From contig DEAP01000008.1 of NCBI GenBank assembly GCA_002348225.1, positions 1 through 57,161 on the forward strand: DNA of 57,161 nt. Direction: 5' to 3'. The stretch's first letter is position 1; each line of letters opens with the position of its first letter. The translations under genes were made by a program, and so were the position numbers. Below, one piece after another: positions 8,415 through 17,022 of this stretch. The DNA is from Dehalococcoidia bacterium UBA2979. Its GTDB lineage: Bacteria > Chloroflexota > Dehalococcoidia > UBA2979. The notes below the pieces were generated by a model. The model was given only the letters and a program-made list of their open reading frames with translations. It had not been told where the DNA came from and searched no databases.

Positions 8415-8765
8415 CTATTCCTGCGAAAATTGACTTCTCATAGCTGACTCGGCTGATGCTGTGGTCGTCCCCACTGAAGTAGCTGGTGTCCAAGTAAATT
8501 CCAACACTGAGTTGTAGTGATTATTGATAGCCCGCAGTGTGTCCGCTTGATCTGTTTCGACAACCATAATGCTGGGTAGTTCAAAGCTCGACGATATTGG
8601 GGAGTAAGAAGCCACAATGTTACCGGCAAATGAACTCTCGCGAGCGGCCATTACCCGCGCTGTGAAAGCCTGCTGCTCTTCCTCTACTGTCCCGTTATCT
8701 TCGGCTTCAGCAAATCTCTGCCATTGGGCCGCTGATGGTCTGTAATATCCCAAATACAATGTCAT
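8415..8765 (-). CDS. Small protein of unknown function, possibly ferredoxin-like fold
   Basis: A 116-residue soluble protein. The central part (SFELPSIMVVETDQADTLRAINNHYN) has the alternating strand-helix pattern of small alpha-beta barrel proteins that report or bind small ligands, but I cannot name a family. The C-terminal 25 residues are low in complexity and rich in Ser, Thr and Ala. ATG at 8765 is preceded by AGGG at a short spacing. It stands alone between the M3 peptidase (convergent) and the copper amine oxidase (divergent). Confidence 0.55.
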   Translation of the reverse strand: MTLYLGYYRPSAAQWQRFAEAEDNGTVEEEQQAFTARVMAARESSFAGNIVASYSPISSSFELPSIMVVETDQADTLRAINNHYNSVLEFTWTPATSVGTTTASAESAMRSQFSQE

Positions 8766-8896
8766 CCCTATATTCCTTAATTTTTGCCATCCAATTTATA
8801 TTGGAAATCAGCCTAGCACGCCGGAGTAAGCGGACGAAATCTATGATTCTTCATCTACACTGATTATTACTAGCTGAAGCAGTTGAGGAGTTTCAT

Positions 8897-10864
8897 ATGG
8901 TTGTGGGAGACAAACTAAAGCAAACAAATACCAAGGAAGACTTAGCCAGTCATCCACTCGACCCTCTATCCGTCGAAGAAATCGATAGAGCTGTAGCGAT
9001 TGTAAAAGCGACCGCGGGCCTTACAGATGATTTACTGTTTGAGACCATTGTTCTTCGGGAGCCCCTAAAAGAAGACGTCCTGAACTATGAGCCCGGCCTA
9101 TTCGTACCAAGGGAAGCCTTCCTTGTAGCCCTAGACCCGAAGAAAGGACAAGTCCATGAACTCATCGTTTCTCTGGACACAAACGAACTCCTAGAATCCG
9201 AACATATTGAGGGTGTTAAGCCAGCATTCATTTTTGGGGATCAGGAAACAAATTTTTTGCAGTTCGAAAGCAAAATCAAAAATGACCCCCGATATGTAGA
9301 AGCACTGAACAAGCGAGGCATCACAGATCCTGATTTGGTGATGATTGACCCGTGGCCTATTTCCAATTTCGGCAACAAGAATGAAGAAGGTAAACGACTG
9401 GCGATTGGACGCGCGTGGGTAAGACGAGAACCTACTGACAACGGCTACGCAAGACCCATCGAAGGGCTGTCCGTAATAATCGATCTCGATAAAAGTGAAA
9501 TTTTTGAGATACATGACTTCGGGGTTGTCCCTATCCCACCTGAAGACGGAAACTACGCGGCACGATACCAGGAATCGTTCAGAGAAGACCTCAAGCCAAT
9601 TGAAATTATTCAGCCAGAAGGTCCCAGCTTCGAGGTGACTGGTAACCACGTCAAATGGCAAAAGTGGGAACTCCGAGTCGGATATACACCTCGTGAAGGA
9701 CTCGTCATCCACAACGTCACATACGAAGATCAAGGTAAATTACGTCCAGTTCTGTATCGCGGTGCCTTGTCTGAAATGGTCGTTCCCTACGGCGATCCGA
9801 CGAATGACCATTACAAGAAGCAAGTATTTGATTCGGGTGAAGTCGGGATCGGCAAATGCGCGAATTCACTGGAGCTCGGATGTGACTGTCTAGGCGAAAT
9901 CTATTATTTCGATGTGTCTCTCTACGACATCACTGGCAAAGCTAATACTCAAAAGAATGTAGTGTGCATGCATGAGGAAGATTTCGGTGTCCTTTGGAAG
10001 CACACTGACAGTCGGATTGGTGAAACAGAAGTTCGTCGATCCAGACGTCTTGTCGTTTCGTTCTTTACGACTGTCGGGAATTATGAGTATGGGTTTTTCT
10101 GGTATTTCTATCAGGACGGGAGCATTGATTACGAGGTCAAACTGACAGGAATTGTCAATTCTTCTGCTGTTCCAGCGGGCGTAAAACCAAAACACGGAAC
10201 ACTCGTTGCACCACAGGTAGTCGCACATAATCACCAGCACTACTTCAATGTCCGACTCGACATGATGATTGATGGTCAAGAAAACTCCGTGTATGAAGTC
10301 GACACCGTCCGTGATCCTATCAGCGAAGATAATGAACACGGAAATGCATTCTCTGTTCAGAAGACGCTGCTTACAGAGGAAAACGATTTCCCGCGAAAGA
10401 TCGACCCTTTTGCGGCCAGATACTGGACAGTGGCAAACCACTCAAGTCACAACTACATGGGTGAACCAGTCGCTTACAAGATTGCACCCGGCGAAAACGT
10501 CCTCCCCTTCCATCATGACGATGCAGTGATTATGAAGCGAGCGGCCTTTATGACAGGTCATATGTGGGCGACTGAATATGCACGTGACGAACTGTTTGCA
10601 GCGGGAAACTACCCGAGCCAGCATCCTGGCGGCGATGGGCTTCCAAAATGGATGAGCAATAACAGAAATCTTGAAGACAAGGATGTGGTGATTTGGTATA
10701 CCTTTGGGCACAATCACATACCACGCCTTGAGGATTGGCCGGTGATGCCAGTCGCATATACCGGATTCTCCATCCGTCCGTCTGGTTTTTTCAATCGGAA
10801 TCCTGCCCTCGATGTCCCGCCATCAGACTCTCATTGCGGCTGTGATGGAGATTGTGCATGCTAG
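8897..10864 (+). CDS. Copper-containing primary-amine oxidase
   Basis: A 655-residue enzyme that oxidatively deaminates primary amines to aldehyde, ammonia and hydrogen peroxide. The TPQ precursor tyrosine is Y396 in TVGNYEYGF. Copper ligands are H446 and H448 (HNHQHYF) and H607 (GHNHIPRLEDWP). The catalytic-base aspartate is D312 in VFDSGEV, next to the conserved NSLELGCDCLGE stretch. There is no signal peptide, so it should be cytoplasmic like the Arthrobacter enzyme. The residue aligned with the Arthrobacter gate tyrosine (YFD) is valine here. The protein ends in an unusual Cys-rich tail (HCGCDGDCAC). The ATG at 8897 follows GAGG by eight or nine bases. The next gene starts 18 bases downstream. 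Confidence 0.93.
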   Translation: MVVGDKLKQTNTKEDLASHPLDPLSVEEIDRAVAIVKATAGLTDDLLFETIVLREPLKEDVLNYEPGLFVPREAFLVALDPKKGQVHELIVSLDTNELLESEHIEGVKPAFIFGDQETNFLQFESKIKNDPRYVEALNKRGITDPDLVMIDPWPISNFGNKNEEGKRLAIGRAWVRREPTDNGYARPIEGLSVIIDLDKSEIFEIHDFGVVPIPPEDGNYAARYQESFREDLKPIEIIQPEGPSFEVTGNHVKWQKWELRVGYTPREGLVIHNVTYEDQGKLRPVLYRGALSEMVVPYGDPTNDHYKKQVFDSGEVGIGKCANSLELGCDCLGEIYYFDVSLYDITGKANTQKNVVCMHEEDFGVLWKHTDSRIGETEVRRSRRLVVSFFTTVGNYEYGFFWYFYQDGSIDYEVKLTGIVNSSAVPAGVKPKHGTLVAPQVVAHNHQHYFNVRLDMMIDGQENSVYEVDTVRDPISEDNEHGNAFSVQKTLLTEENDFPRKIDPFAARYWTVANHSSHNYMGEPVAYKIAPGENVLPFHHDDAVIMKRAAFMTGHMWATEYARDELFAAGNYPSQHPGGDGLPKWMSNNRNLEDKDVVIWYTFGHNHIPRLEDWPVMPVAYTGFSIRPSGFFNRNPALDVPPSDSHCGCDGDCAC

Positions 10865-10882
10865 TCACTTGAGGAACAACCT

Positions 10883-11689
10883 ATGCCGGTAATTCGAATA
10901 GTGCGCACCCCGAGCGATTTTAAAACACCGGCAAGTCTGGTTGTCGTGGATGAACAAGGTAATCCTGACTCACATCCAGGCTGGGATTCGCTAGTTGATT
11001 GGCAATCTCGTCGTGACCGTGAGAGCATAGATGGCCCTGAGAAAACACTGGATCGATTGGATCTAGATGATCCGTCGCAGGCTAAACGTCAGAGTCAATT
11101 CATGAATCAATATTTCTTTGAGGAGCCAGATGCAGACATGCATCGGAGAGTTGGGGAATTAGCTGAGCAACACGCGTATCTGAAAGATCCTTCTGATTTT
11201 ATACAGGTGATAACCGAATTCGGCACTAAATACACTGACTTTTTTTTTGGGGACTTCGACCAGTTCGGTAGTCCCACTTACTCCTTATCGGATTGGCGAA
11301 ATGAATGGCTGAATATCGGTACCTGGGCTAAACGAGTGCAGGATCAAAAACAGCAAGAAATACTTATGAGAGCGTTTGCCGAACCTACTGGATGGAACCT
11401 CCTGATAGAAAAATTCAGACAACACACAGATGGGTTTATGGTTCCGCAAGGTGGCCCCTCAGGAAACAAAGATCCAAACGAGAGTGCCATTCGAGTAACC
11501 AGCTGGGTTGGATGGTGTTGGGCACTAATCGTGCGAGATTTATTTCAAGAGGTCACTTACAGGCAGTGTGACAATCAGTCGTCAGATTCAAATCCAAATG
11601 GCTGCAACAACGAAGTCCCTGACCTCCTGCCAAGTGGCAACAAATCCACTAATTACTGCTCCACGTCCTGTCGATCGGCGAATCTCTAA
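10883..11689 (+). CDS. Unknown protein with C-terminal four-cysteine cluster
   Basis: A 268-residue soluble protein just 18 bases downstream of the copper amine oxidase, almost certainly co-transcribed. The N-terminal 150 residues are charged and unfamiliar. The C-terminal 45 residues carry C-x11-C-x17-C-x3-C (the last pair in YCSTSC), a spacing like the treble-clef or CGNR-type zinc fingers that end some bacterial regulators, so metal binding is likely. A run of nine T followed by four G at 11240-11252 encodes DFFFGDF and is a potential slippage point; the downstream cysteines are in the present frame, so I take it as intact. A regulatory or metal-handling role for the oxidase is only a guess. 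Confidence 0.65.
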   Translation: MPVIRIVRTPSDFKTPASLVVVDEQGNPDSHPGWDSLVDWQSRRDRESIDGPEKTLDRLDLDDPSQAKRQSQFMNQYFFEEPDADMHRRVGELAEQHAYLKDPSDFIQVITEFGTKYTDFFFGDFDQFGSPTYSLSDWRNEWLNIGTWAKRVQDQKQQEILMRAFAEPTGWNLLIEKFRQHTDGFMVPQGGPSGNKDPNESAIRVTSWVGWCWALIVRDLFQEVTYRQCDNQSSDSNPNGCNNEVPDLLPSGNKSTNYCSTSCRSANL

Positions 11690-11820
11690 GCATTGTCCAA
11701 GTTCATCCGCCTGGCGTCCATTAACCGGCATGTGTGCTACGTTCGGAGGGAATGTATCTAACACCTACATTTGCCTGAGTCTCACTGAACAGGAACCTGG
11801 ATCTAGAGAGGAATATCCGC

Positions 11821-14235
11821 ATGGGAATTTCTATCAAAAGAATTGCCGGATTTAGCGGCCGTCGGCCCTGGCTCGTCGTATTCGGTTGGATATTAGCACT
11901 AGTGGCAGCCGCAGTATCCACAGTTACTTTGGTACCAACAGCTCTGAATGGTGGGCAAGGACCTACTCGAACTCTGGAGTATCAAACAGCACAGAACCTC
12001 GTCGATGACCGCTTCGGGTCACTAGACGGCATGGCCGCAAACACTCGGACCGAACAATCTACAATTTCTGAACTTATCCTCTTCGTCGGTAACGGTATCG
12101 GGCCAGGTGATGCCGCATTTGATGACAAAGTCTCGTCATTTGTCGAGGGACTTCAGGCAGCTGAGGCGGAATCTGGTGTACAAATTCTCTCCACGACCTG
12201 GGAGGAATATCCAAAACAATCATCTGAGGATGGAACTGCCCTACTCGTCTTCGCATCGATCCTTAACGAGTCAGATGGACATATCGAATCATTTCTACAC
12301 GTAGCTGAGGAAGCTCATAGTGATACTTTCCAAGCTTACTTCATAGGAAATGCAAGTTTGAACTATACATTCAGCGAACTAGCCGAAAAAGACTTGCAGA
12401 CCGGTGAATCGATCGGGATAGCAGTTGCATTGATCATCCTTGCTTTAGTCTTTGGCTCTGTTGTAGCCGCCCTTATCCCCATCATCCTCGCAATCGTTGC
12501 CATCTTTGCCGCGATTGGCGTGACGGGGGTCGTTGGTCAGGTGATCGATCTGAATGAATTCGTCCCGAATATTATGACGATGATGGGACTGGCAGTTGGT
12601 ATCGACTACGCACTATTCATCCTGTCACGTTATCGAGAGGAGCGAGGGCGTGGTCTGAGTAAGCATGAAGCAATTGAGGCGTCCAGCGGAACCGCTGGAC
12701 GCGCAGTTGTGTTCAGTGGATTCACTGTTGTCTTAGCACTACTTGGGATGTTCATTATTCCCGAACGAACTTTCCAGGCATTCGGAATCGGCGCGATTAT
12801 GGTCGTGTTCGTCGCGGTTCTCGTCGGAATGACTTTACTTCCTGCTCTAATAGGAATCCTTGGAGATAAGGTGTGGGCAGTTCGTGCTCCCCTTCCCTTA
12901 ACGCTCGGCCTGTTCGCAGTTGGAGCAGCGGTCGTAACGCTCACAGTAGGGATCGGGCCACAGCTACTGCTCGCCTCGTTCGCCGTGATAGTGGTGCTCT
13001 CACTTATCACCGCTTTCCGCAGGTTCAGCTCATCTAACGGTCGAGATTCAGAATCTCCACTCTCGGATGCCACTGACAGAGAAGGAAATATTTGGAACTC
13101 CATCACTGTTGGTGTAATGAAACGACCGTGGTCCAGCATGTTCCTCGCCACAGCTTTCCTTGTGGCACTCGGATACTTTTACTTTGACCTAGATAAAGGT
13201 ACCAGCGGCATCTCGGTACTCCCCGACGATGAACCTGCTAAACAAGGATTCCAATTACTCAACGAGAAATTTGGATTCGGCTCAAATGCGCCAGCACTGA
13301 TAGCAATTGATGGTGACGTCGGATCTCTAAACGTGCAATCGGCAATATCTGATCTCGAAAAAGCAATTTCTGATGATGCAGGACTCCTCATGCTCTATCC
13401 AGCTGCGGACGATCCCTATACACCGCCACCCGTGCGGATTGAGCCTGGTGTCAGTTTGGCATCCCTGACGGCTGTACTCCCAGGGGATCCGTCAGATCAA
13501 ACGGCACTCACCACCATTCGGAGGCTGCGTGAAGACTTAATACCAGCTGCGTTCTCGAACGTCCCAGAGGAATCTTACAAAATATATGTCGGGGGGAGCT
13601 CCGCAGAAGTCGTTGACTCTGTAAAAATCACGGATCAATATCTACCAATTGTTTTTGGATCAGTGCTGGGACTGAGTTTCATTCTTTTACTTTTTGCATT
13701 CAGATCCGTCACTATTAGTTTTGCTTCCATATTGATGAACTTGCTGTCAGTAGGTGCTTCTTACGGCCTGGTGGTTCTGGTATTCCAGAAAGGCTTCCTG
13801 ATTGACCTCTTTGGATTTGAGCAAGTGGATCAGATTGAATTCTGGTTGCCGCTCTTTATGTTCAGTATCTTGTTTGGTCTGTCCATGGATTACCACGTCT
13901 TCATGCTAAGTCGAATCAAAGAACATTACGATGTCACTGGGAATGCCAGCGAATCTGTCGCATTTGGGCTAAGAACTACTGCGAGCATAATCACTGGAGC
14001 GGCACTCATTATGGTCGCTGTATTCGGAGGATTTGCGCTTGGAGACATCGCGTTCTTTCAATCGATGGGCTTCGGCCTCGGGGCAGCCGTGCTGCTAGAC
14101 GCAACTATTGTCCGCTCACTACTGGTTCCAAGCGTCATGCGTATTCTTGGTGATAGAGCCTGGTACCTTCCTTCGTGGCTGGAGTGGTTACCAAATATAT
14201 CCATCGAGGGCAATTCCGATTCGGTGACGAATTGA
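11821..14235 (+). CDS. MMPL-family RND transporter
   Basis: An 804-residue membrane protein with the duplicated MMPL layout: a transmembrane helix near residues 15-37, an extracytoplasmic loop, five helices around 195-345, two more helices around 360-395, a cytoplasmic linker, then the second half with a helix near 440, a loop and five helices from about 600 to 780. Polar signatures in the helices (NIMTMMGLAVGIDYALFI and the second-half LSMDYHVFMLSRI) carry the Asp-Tyr pairs that relay protons in MmpL proteins. These exporters move lipids or lipophilic compounds to the outside. ATG at 11821 follows GAGAGGA. It appears monocistronic; the neighbour at 14265 is convergent. Confidence 0.9.
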   Translation: MGISIKRIAGFSGRRPWLVVFGWILALVAAAVSTVTLVPTALNGGQGPTRTLEYQTAQNLVDDRFGSLDGMAANTRTEQSTISELILFVGNGIGPGDAAFDDKVSSFVEGLQAAEAESGVQILSTTWEEYPKQSSEDGTALLVFASILNESDGHIESFLHVAEEAHSDTFQAYFIGNASLNYTFSELAEKDLQTGESIGIAVALIILALVFGSVVAALIPIILAIVAIFAAIGVTGVVGQVIDLNEFVPNIMTMMGLAVGIDYALFILSRYREERGRGLSKHEAIEASSGTAGRAVVFSGFTVVLALLGMFIIPERTFQAFGIGAIMVVFVAVLVGMTLLPALIGILGDKVWAVRAPLPLTLGLFAVGAAVVTLTVGIGPQLLLASFAVIVVLSLITAFRRFSSSNGRDSESPLSDATDREGNIWNSITVGVMKRPWSSMFLATAFLVALGYFYFDLDKGTSGISVLPDDEPAKQGFQLLNEKFGFGSNAPALIAIDGDVGSLNVQSAISDLEKAISDDAGLLMLYPAADDPYTPPPVRIEPGVSLASLTAVLPGDPSDQTALTTIRRLREDLIPAAFSNVPEESYKIYVGGSSAEVVDSVKITDQYLPIVFGSVLGLSFILLLFAFRSVTISFASILMNLLSVGASYGLVVLVFQKGFLIDLFGFEQVDQIEFWLPLFMFSILFGLSMDYHVFMLSRIKEHYDVTGNASESVAFGLRTTASIITGAALIMVAVFGGFALGDIAFFQSMGFGLGAAVLLDATIVRSLLVPSVMRILGDRAWYLPSWLEWLPNISIEGNSDSVTN

Positions 14236-14264
14236 ACGTCGAATATGTACGCTCAGAAGCAGAC

Positions 14265-14552
14265 CTACATGATGTCGCCTACGACGTAGTGCCCATCTGT
14301 CCAGGTTGGTTCGGATTCAAGGTGCTCCATCAGCCCTAGAAACACTTCATGTTGCTCCGGAAGTTCTGCATTCGCAACGTAGGCCTCCTGGCTCTCAAAT
14401 ACAGCCACGGCCAACCAATTGCCGCCCGCATCAGGGCGCAACACAAAGATTGCGATCGCCCCATCGGGAGTTCGGTCACTATTACTGAACAGGCCTACCA
14501 CATCATCCTCATGACCGGGCTTCACTGAGAATTCTGCCACTGAACCATACAT
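14265..14552 (-). CDS. Small ABM-like (dimeric alpha-beta barrel) protein
   Basis: A 95-residue protein starting with a strand and the phrase VAEFSVKPGHEDDVVGLF, then AIFVLRPDAGGNWLAVAVFESQEAY. This pattern is that of the antibiotic-biosynthesis-monooxygenase/dimeric alpha-beta barrel fold, whose members include monooxygenases, heme-degrading enzymes and proteins without known activity. No catalytic residues can be assigned. ATG at 14552 has AGAGAGG upstream. It is transcribed convergently with the MMPL gene and downstream of the start region of nothing else, so likely a single gene. Confidence 0.65.
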   Translation of the reverse strand: MYGSVAEFSVKPGHEDDVVGLFSNSDRTPDGAIAIFVLRPDAGGNWLAVAVFESQEAYVANAELPEQHEVFLGLMEHLESEPTWTDGHYVVGDIM

Positions 14553-14641
14553 AGTCGTACCTCTCTACTGTTCGAGTTCACAATTATTTACAGATCACGC
14601 TGGATCGTCATTGTTAACACAATACCCGAAAAATCAAACAA

Positions 14642-16951
14642 TTAGTATCGAGAGTTTTGATCAAGTAGTTCGAGTTTCTCCGATTGGGATGAGGAGTCAA
14701 ACCAGTCGGCAAACTCCGCATAGAAATCATCTAGCGACAAACCAAAGGCATTTTTAAACGCCTGCTGATAGCCGAGGTACGCAACGTTTGGATAAAATTC
14801 CGTCAGGAATGAATCGTTTGTACCCGTTCTGTCGATCAGCCAGGCTACTCCCCATAGCCCCATGTCATACATAATCGCTCCACCACATCGACACTGATGC
14901 TCATCCAGTGCGTCTTTGTCTGCTCGACTATGCGAGTTCTGGAGGGTAAATCCCCAGCGGTCATATATACGTTGAGCATTTCCAAGCCTACCAGTCATTG
15001 GGCCTTTGAAATCACTCCAATTCTTCTTTTCTGCAAAGTACAGCGCAAAGTACTCCGCTGTACCTTCCTCAAGCCACAGCGGTCCGTTTCCAAGTTCACA
15101 AAGCACATTTTGTTCATCTGAGCATCGAGTCGAGTGTGGGTGGACCACGTGAGCGCTCTGCCATACATGTACATATTCGTGCAGAGTAGTTTTACGGATC
15201 ATCCCCTCTTTGTATGATGCTTCAGGAGCGCTATAAGTGAAATATTGCACTCGGACAGGCGAAAGTGGTACCGGTGTCTCATGGAGGGCTCCACAACAGT
15301 CATCAAAAGTCTTGTAATACGCCTCATTGTATTCTCGACAAGACTCATACTCCGTGTCACGATACCGCTCCAAGTACAAACACGATTGCGCTGCGACGTA
15401 TTCGACGTCTGGTTCACCGTATCTCACAAGGATATTCATAATTGGGCCCCAATTACCGAACACCTCAGCACCATAGAGTTCAGCCTCACGAATCTGCTCA
15501 ATAATTCGGGCATCAATCTCAGCTCCGGCAACAAAATACGGCTCAGCTTTACTCTTACTGGCATTAATTAAACACGTCACGTAGTCATCTTTCGGTGTTT
15601 GCAACAAGTATTCACGCTCACTAAATGATCCCTGACATGTCGTCTCTGAGTACACTGGTAGAGTGGTCCTGTTCGGTTCACTTTTTACAAAATTAGGAAA
15701 TTTGGGGCACGGGACGGCTGTCCAAATATTGCAGCCTGGCCCGGTATTTTCTGAAACTGCCTGACCGAATGAAATTAATTCCTGCTGCCTCGGATCGTCG
15801 GCTGGAAGCTCATCATCATGGCCCCTGTGGTCATCATCGTGATCATGGTCGCCTTCGTCCCTGTCGTCATCCTGATCTTGGTCGCCGTCGTCCCTGTCGC
15901 CAGAATCCTTATGCTCCACCAGTGCACTAACTGAAGATTCAAAAATTGCAAGGATGTATTCAGGTTCAGGCGGAGACAACACGGTAGCGACTGTGTTTTC
16001 ATATAGTGCAAATGCGGCAGGCAGTTCTTCCTTTAGTCGTTCGGAGGAATCAATACCCCATTCCTCATTTGCAGTGACACCAGTAACCTCGAACATGTCC
16101 CACGCTGCCAATATCATCCAGAACGCAAATTCGGTGGCAATGACTCGTTTATATCCCTCAGGATCGAAATTTCGCAAGTCCTGATATGACTCAACGTTAT
16201 AGTGCCCATTTCCTATAGCGAGTTCCATCGCTTGATTCAGTGTAGAATCCGGATCTTCCCAATCCCAATCTGCAGGAAACGCGAAACGGAATCCCTGATC
16301 TGTCAATGTATGCAGCAGGTGTTCGATCACTTCGATAATCTGGCGGTCGCTCTCACGCTCGTCTTTCTCCCAAATGTAGTCAATATGATTGTGCGCGAAC
16401 TCACGGGCGTCATCACCAAGCCTGTCAGCAATCTCTGGATATTCAAGTGGCTCACCGCCATAAAAGTCCGGGCCACCATAGCCAATTCTTTGATAGACAT
16501 ATCTATCTTCGAGCTGGAAACGCAGTTCCTCCCGACGCGATCTGTCGATCTGATCCGTATCCCGCCACATACTCGCAAGTGTGTGAGAAATTTTCATGAC
16601 AATTTCATTAGATACACCGTCCAGCACAAACAGTCGGATTCCTTGTACATCCATATGTCGATTGAACGGGGCATATTTATCGTCCTCATGGATCACACCG
16701 GATTCAGTATTCGGTCGATTCGGGTCGGTTGGATTACCTGAAGCTGCTTGGTTGCTCTGGCTCTCGCTCTGGGTTTGGGTCTGGGTTTGGGTCTGGGTAG
16801 ATTGGGAGGACGTTTGACCTGCCTGGACCTGCGAGCCTACGTTTACTTGAGATTCAGTTACTGTGGCAGTCTCTCCGCCTGAGCAACCAATACAGATAAG
16901 AAGAAGTACTGGGATCCACACAAACATCAAGGATCTTGATAACAACTTCAT
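14642..16951 (-). CDS. Large lipoprotein with gluzincin-type metallopeptidase domain
   Basis: A 769-residue secreted lipoprotein. A basic n-region and hydrophobic core end at CIGC|SGG near residue 23, giving a lipobox-like cleavage site (Cys rather than Leu at -3). Residues 45-65 are a Ser/Thr/Gln-rich linker with alternating TQ repeats. A central acidic segment near 365-400 holds two 11-residue repeats of the form DRDxGDxDxDD plus several His. The C-terminal part has HEYVH at residues 591-595 and WLEEGTAEYF at about 626-635, the zinc ligands and catalytic Glu of clan MA gluzincins. Many cysteines in the C-terminal half may form disulfides. The start at 16951 lies 17 bases from a strong hairpin upstream. 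The family is not one that I can name. Confidence 0.75.
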   Translation of the reverse strand: MKLLSRSLMFVWIPVLLLICIGCSGGETATVTESQVNVGSQVQAGQTSSQSTQTQTQTQTQSESQSNQAASGNPTDPNRPNTESGVIHEDDKYAPFNRHMDVQGIRLFVLDGVSNEIVMKISHTLASMWRDTDQIDRSRREELRFQLEDRYVYQRIGYGGPDFYGGEPLEYPEIADRLGDDAREFAHNHIDYIWEKDERESDRQIIEVIEHLLHTLTDQGFRFAFPADWDWEDPDSTLNQAMELAIGNGHYNVESYQDLRNFDPEGYKRVIATEFAFWMILAAWDMFEVTGVTANEEWGIDSSERLKEELPAAFALYENTVATVLSPPEPEYILAIFESSVSALVEHKDSGDRDDGDQDQDDDRDEGDHDHDDDHRGHDDELPADDPRQQELISFGQAVSENTGPGCNIWTAVPCPKFPNFVKSEPNRTTLPVYSETTCQGSFSEREYLLQTPKDDYVTCLINASKSKAEPYFVAGAEIDARIIEQIREAELYGAEVFGNWGPIMNILVRYGEPDVEYVAAQSCLYLERYRDTEYESCREYNEAYYKTFDDCCGALHETPVPLSPVRVQYFTYSAPEASYKEGMIRKTTLHEYVHVWQSAHVVHPHSTRCSDEQNVLCELGNGPLWLEEGTAEYFALYFAEKKNWSDFKGPMTGRLGNAQRIYDRWGFTLQNSHSRADKDALDEHQCRCGGAIMYDMGLWGVAWLIDRTGTNDSFLTEFYPNVAYLGYQQAFKNAFGLSLDDFYAEFADWFDSSSQSEKLELLDQNSRY
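15847..15899 (-). repeat. 33-bp near-identical duplication coding Asp/His-rich repeats
   Basis: The 20 bases at 15847-15866 recur at 15880-15899 with one difference, a 33-base period that equals 11 codons. On the minus strand this encodes two tandem units with Asp at most odd positions inside the lipoprotein metallopeptidase. The acidic pattern would bind calcium or other divalent ions. Confidence 0.8.
16771..16797 (+). repeat. 12-bp tandem repeat with G-quadruplex motif
   Basis: On the plus strand five GGG runs are separated by 3-base loops (TTT, TCT, TTT, TCT). This fits the strict four-tract G-quadruplex rule with one tract to spare. The 12-base unit repeats in frame with the minus-strand lipoprotein gene and encodes the alternating Thr-Gln linker. 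Unit loss or gain would change linker length without a frameshift. The G-rich strand is the template strand of that gene. Confidence 0.8.
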
Positions 16952-16967
16952 ACTTCCAGTGTATGAA

Positions 16968-16995
16968 AAAGTTCGGGTGAGAACACCCGAACTTT
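16968..16995 (-). terminator. Rho-independent terminator downstream of the 17023-17556 gene
   Basis: A perfect 12-bp stem (AAAGTTCGGGTG with CACCCGAACTTT) closes a 4-base loop and, read on the minus strand, runs into a T-run. It lies 27 bases past the stop of the membrane protein at 17023-17556 and only 17 bases ahead of the ATG of the lipoprotein gene, so it also occupies that gene's 5' leader. Confidence 0.8.
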
Positions 16996-17022
16996 CATCA
17001 AACTATTGTGACTCGGTGGTCG

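Noticed and set aside
11240..11252. Frameshift in the Cys-cluster gene at the T9G4 run
   Set aside because: The cysteine cluster downstream is in the same frame as the start, so the gene looks intact.
11690..11820. Read-through continuation of the Cys-cluster protein past its TAA
   Set aside because: Only about 23 further codons with no recognisable domain.
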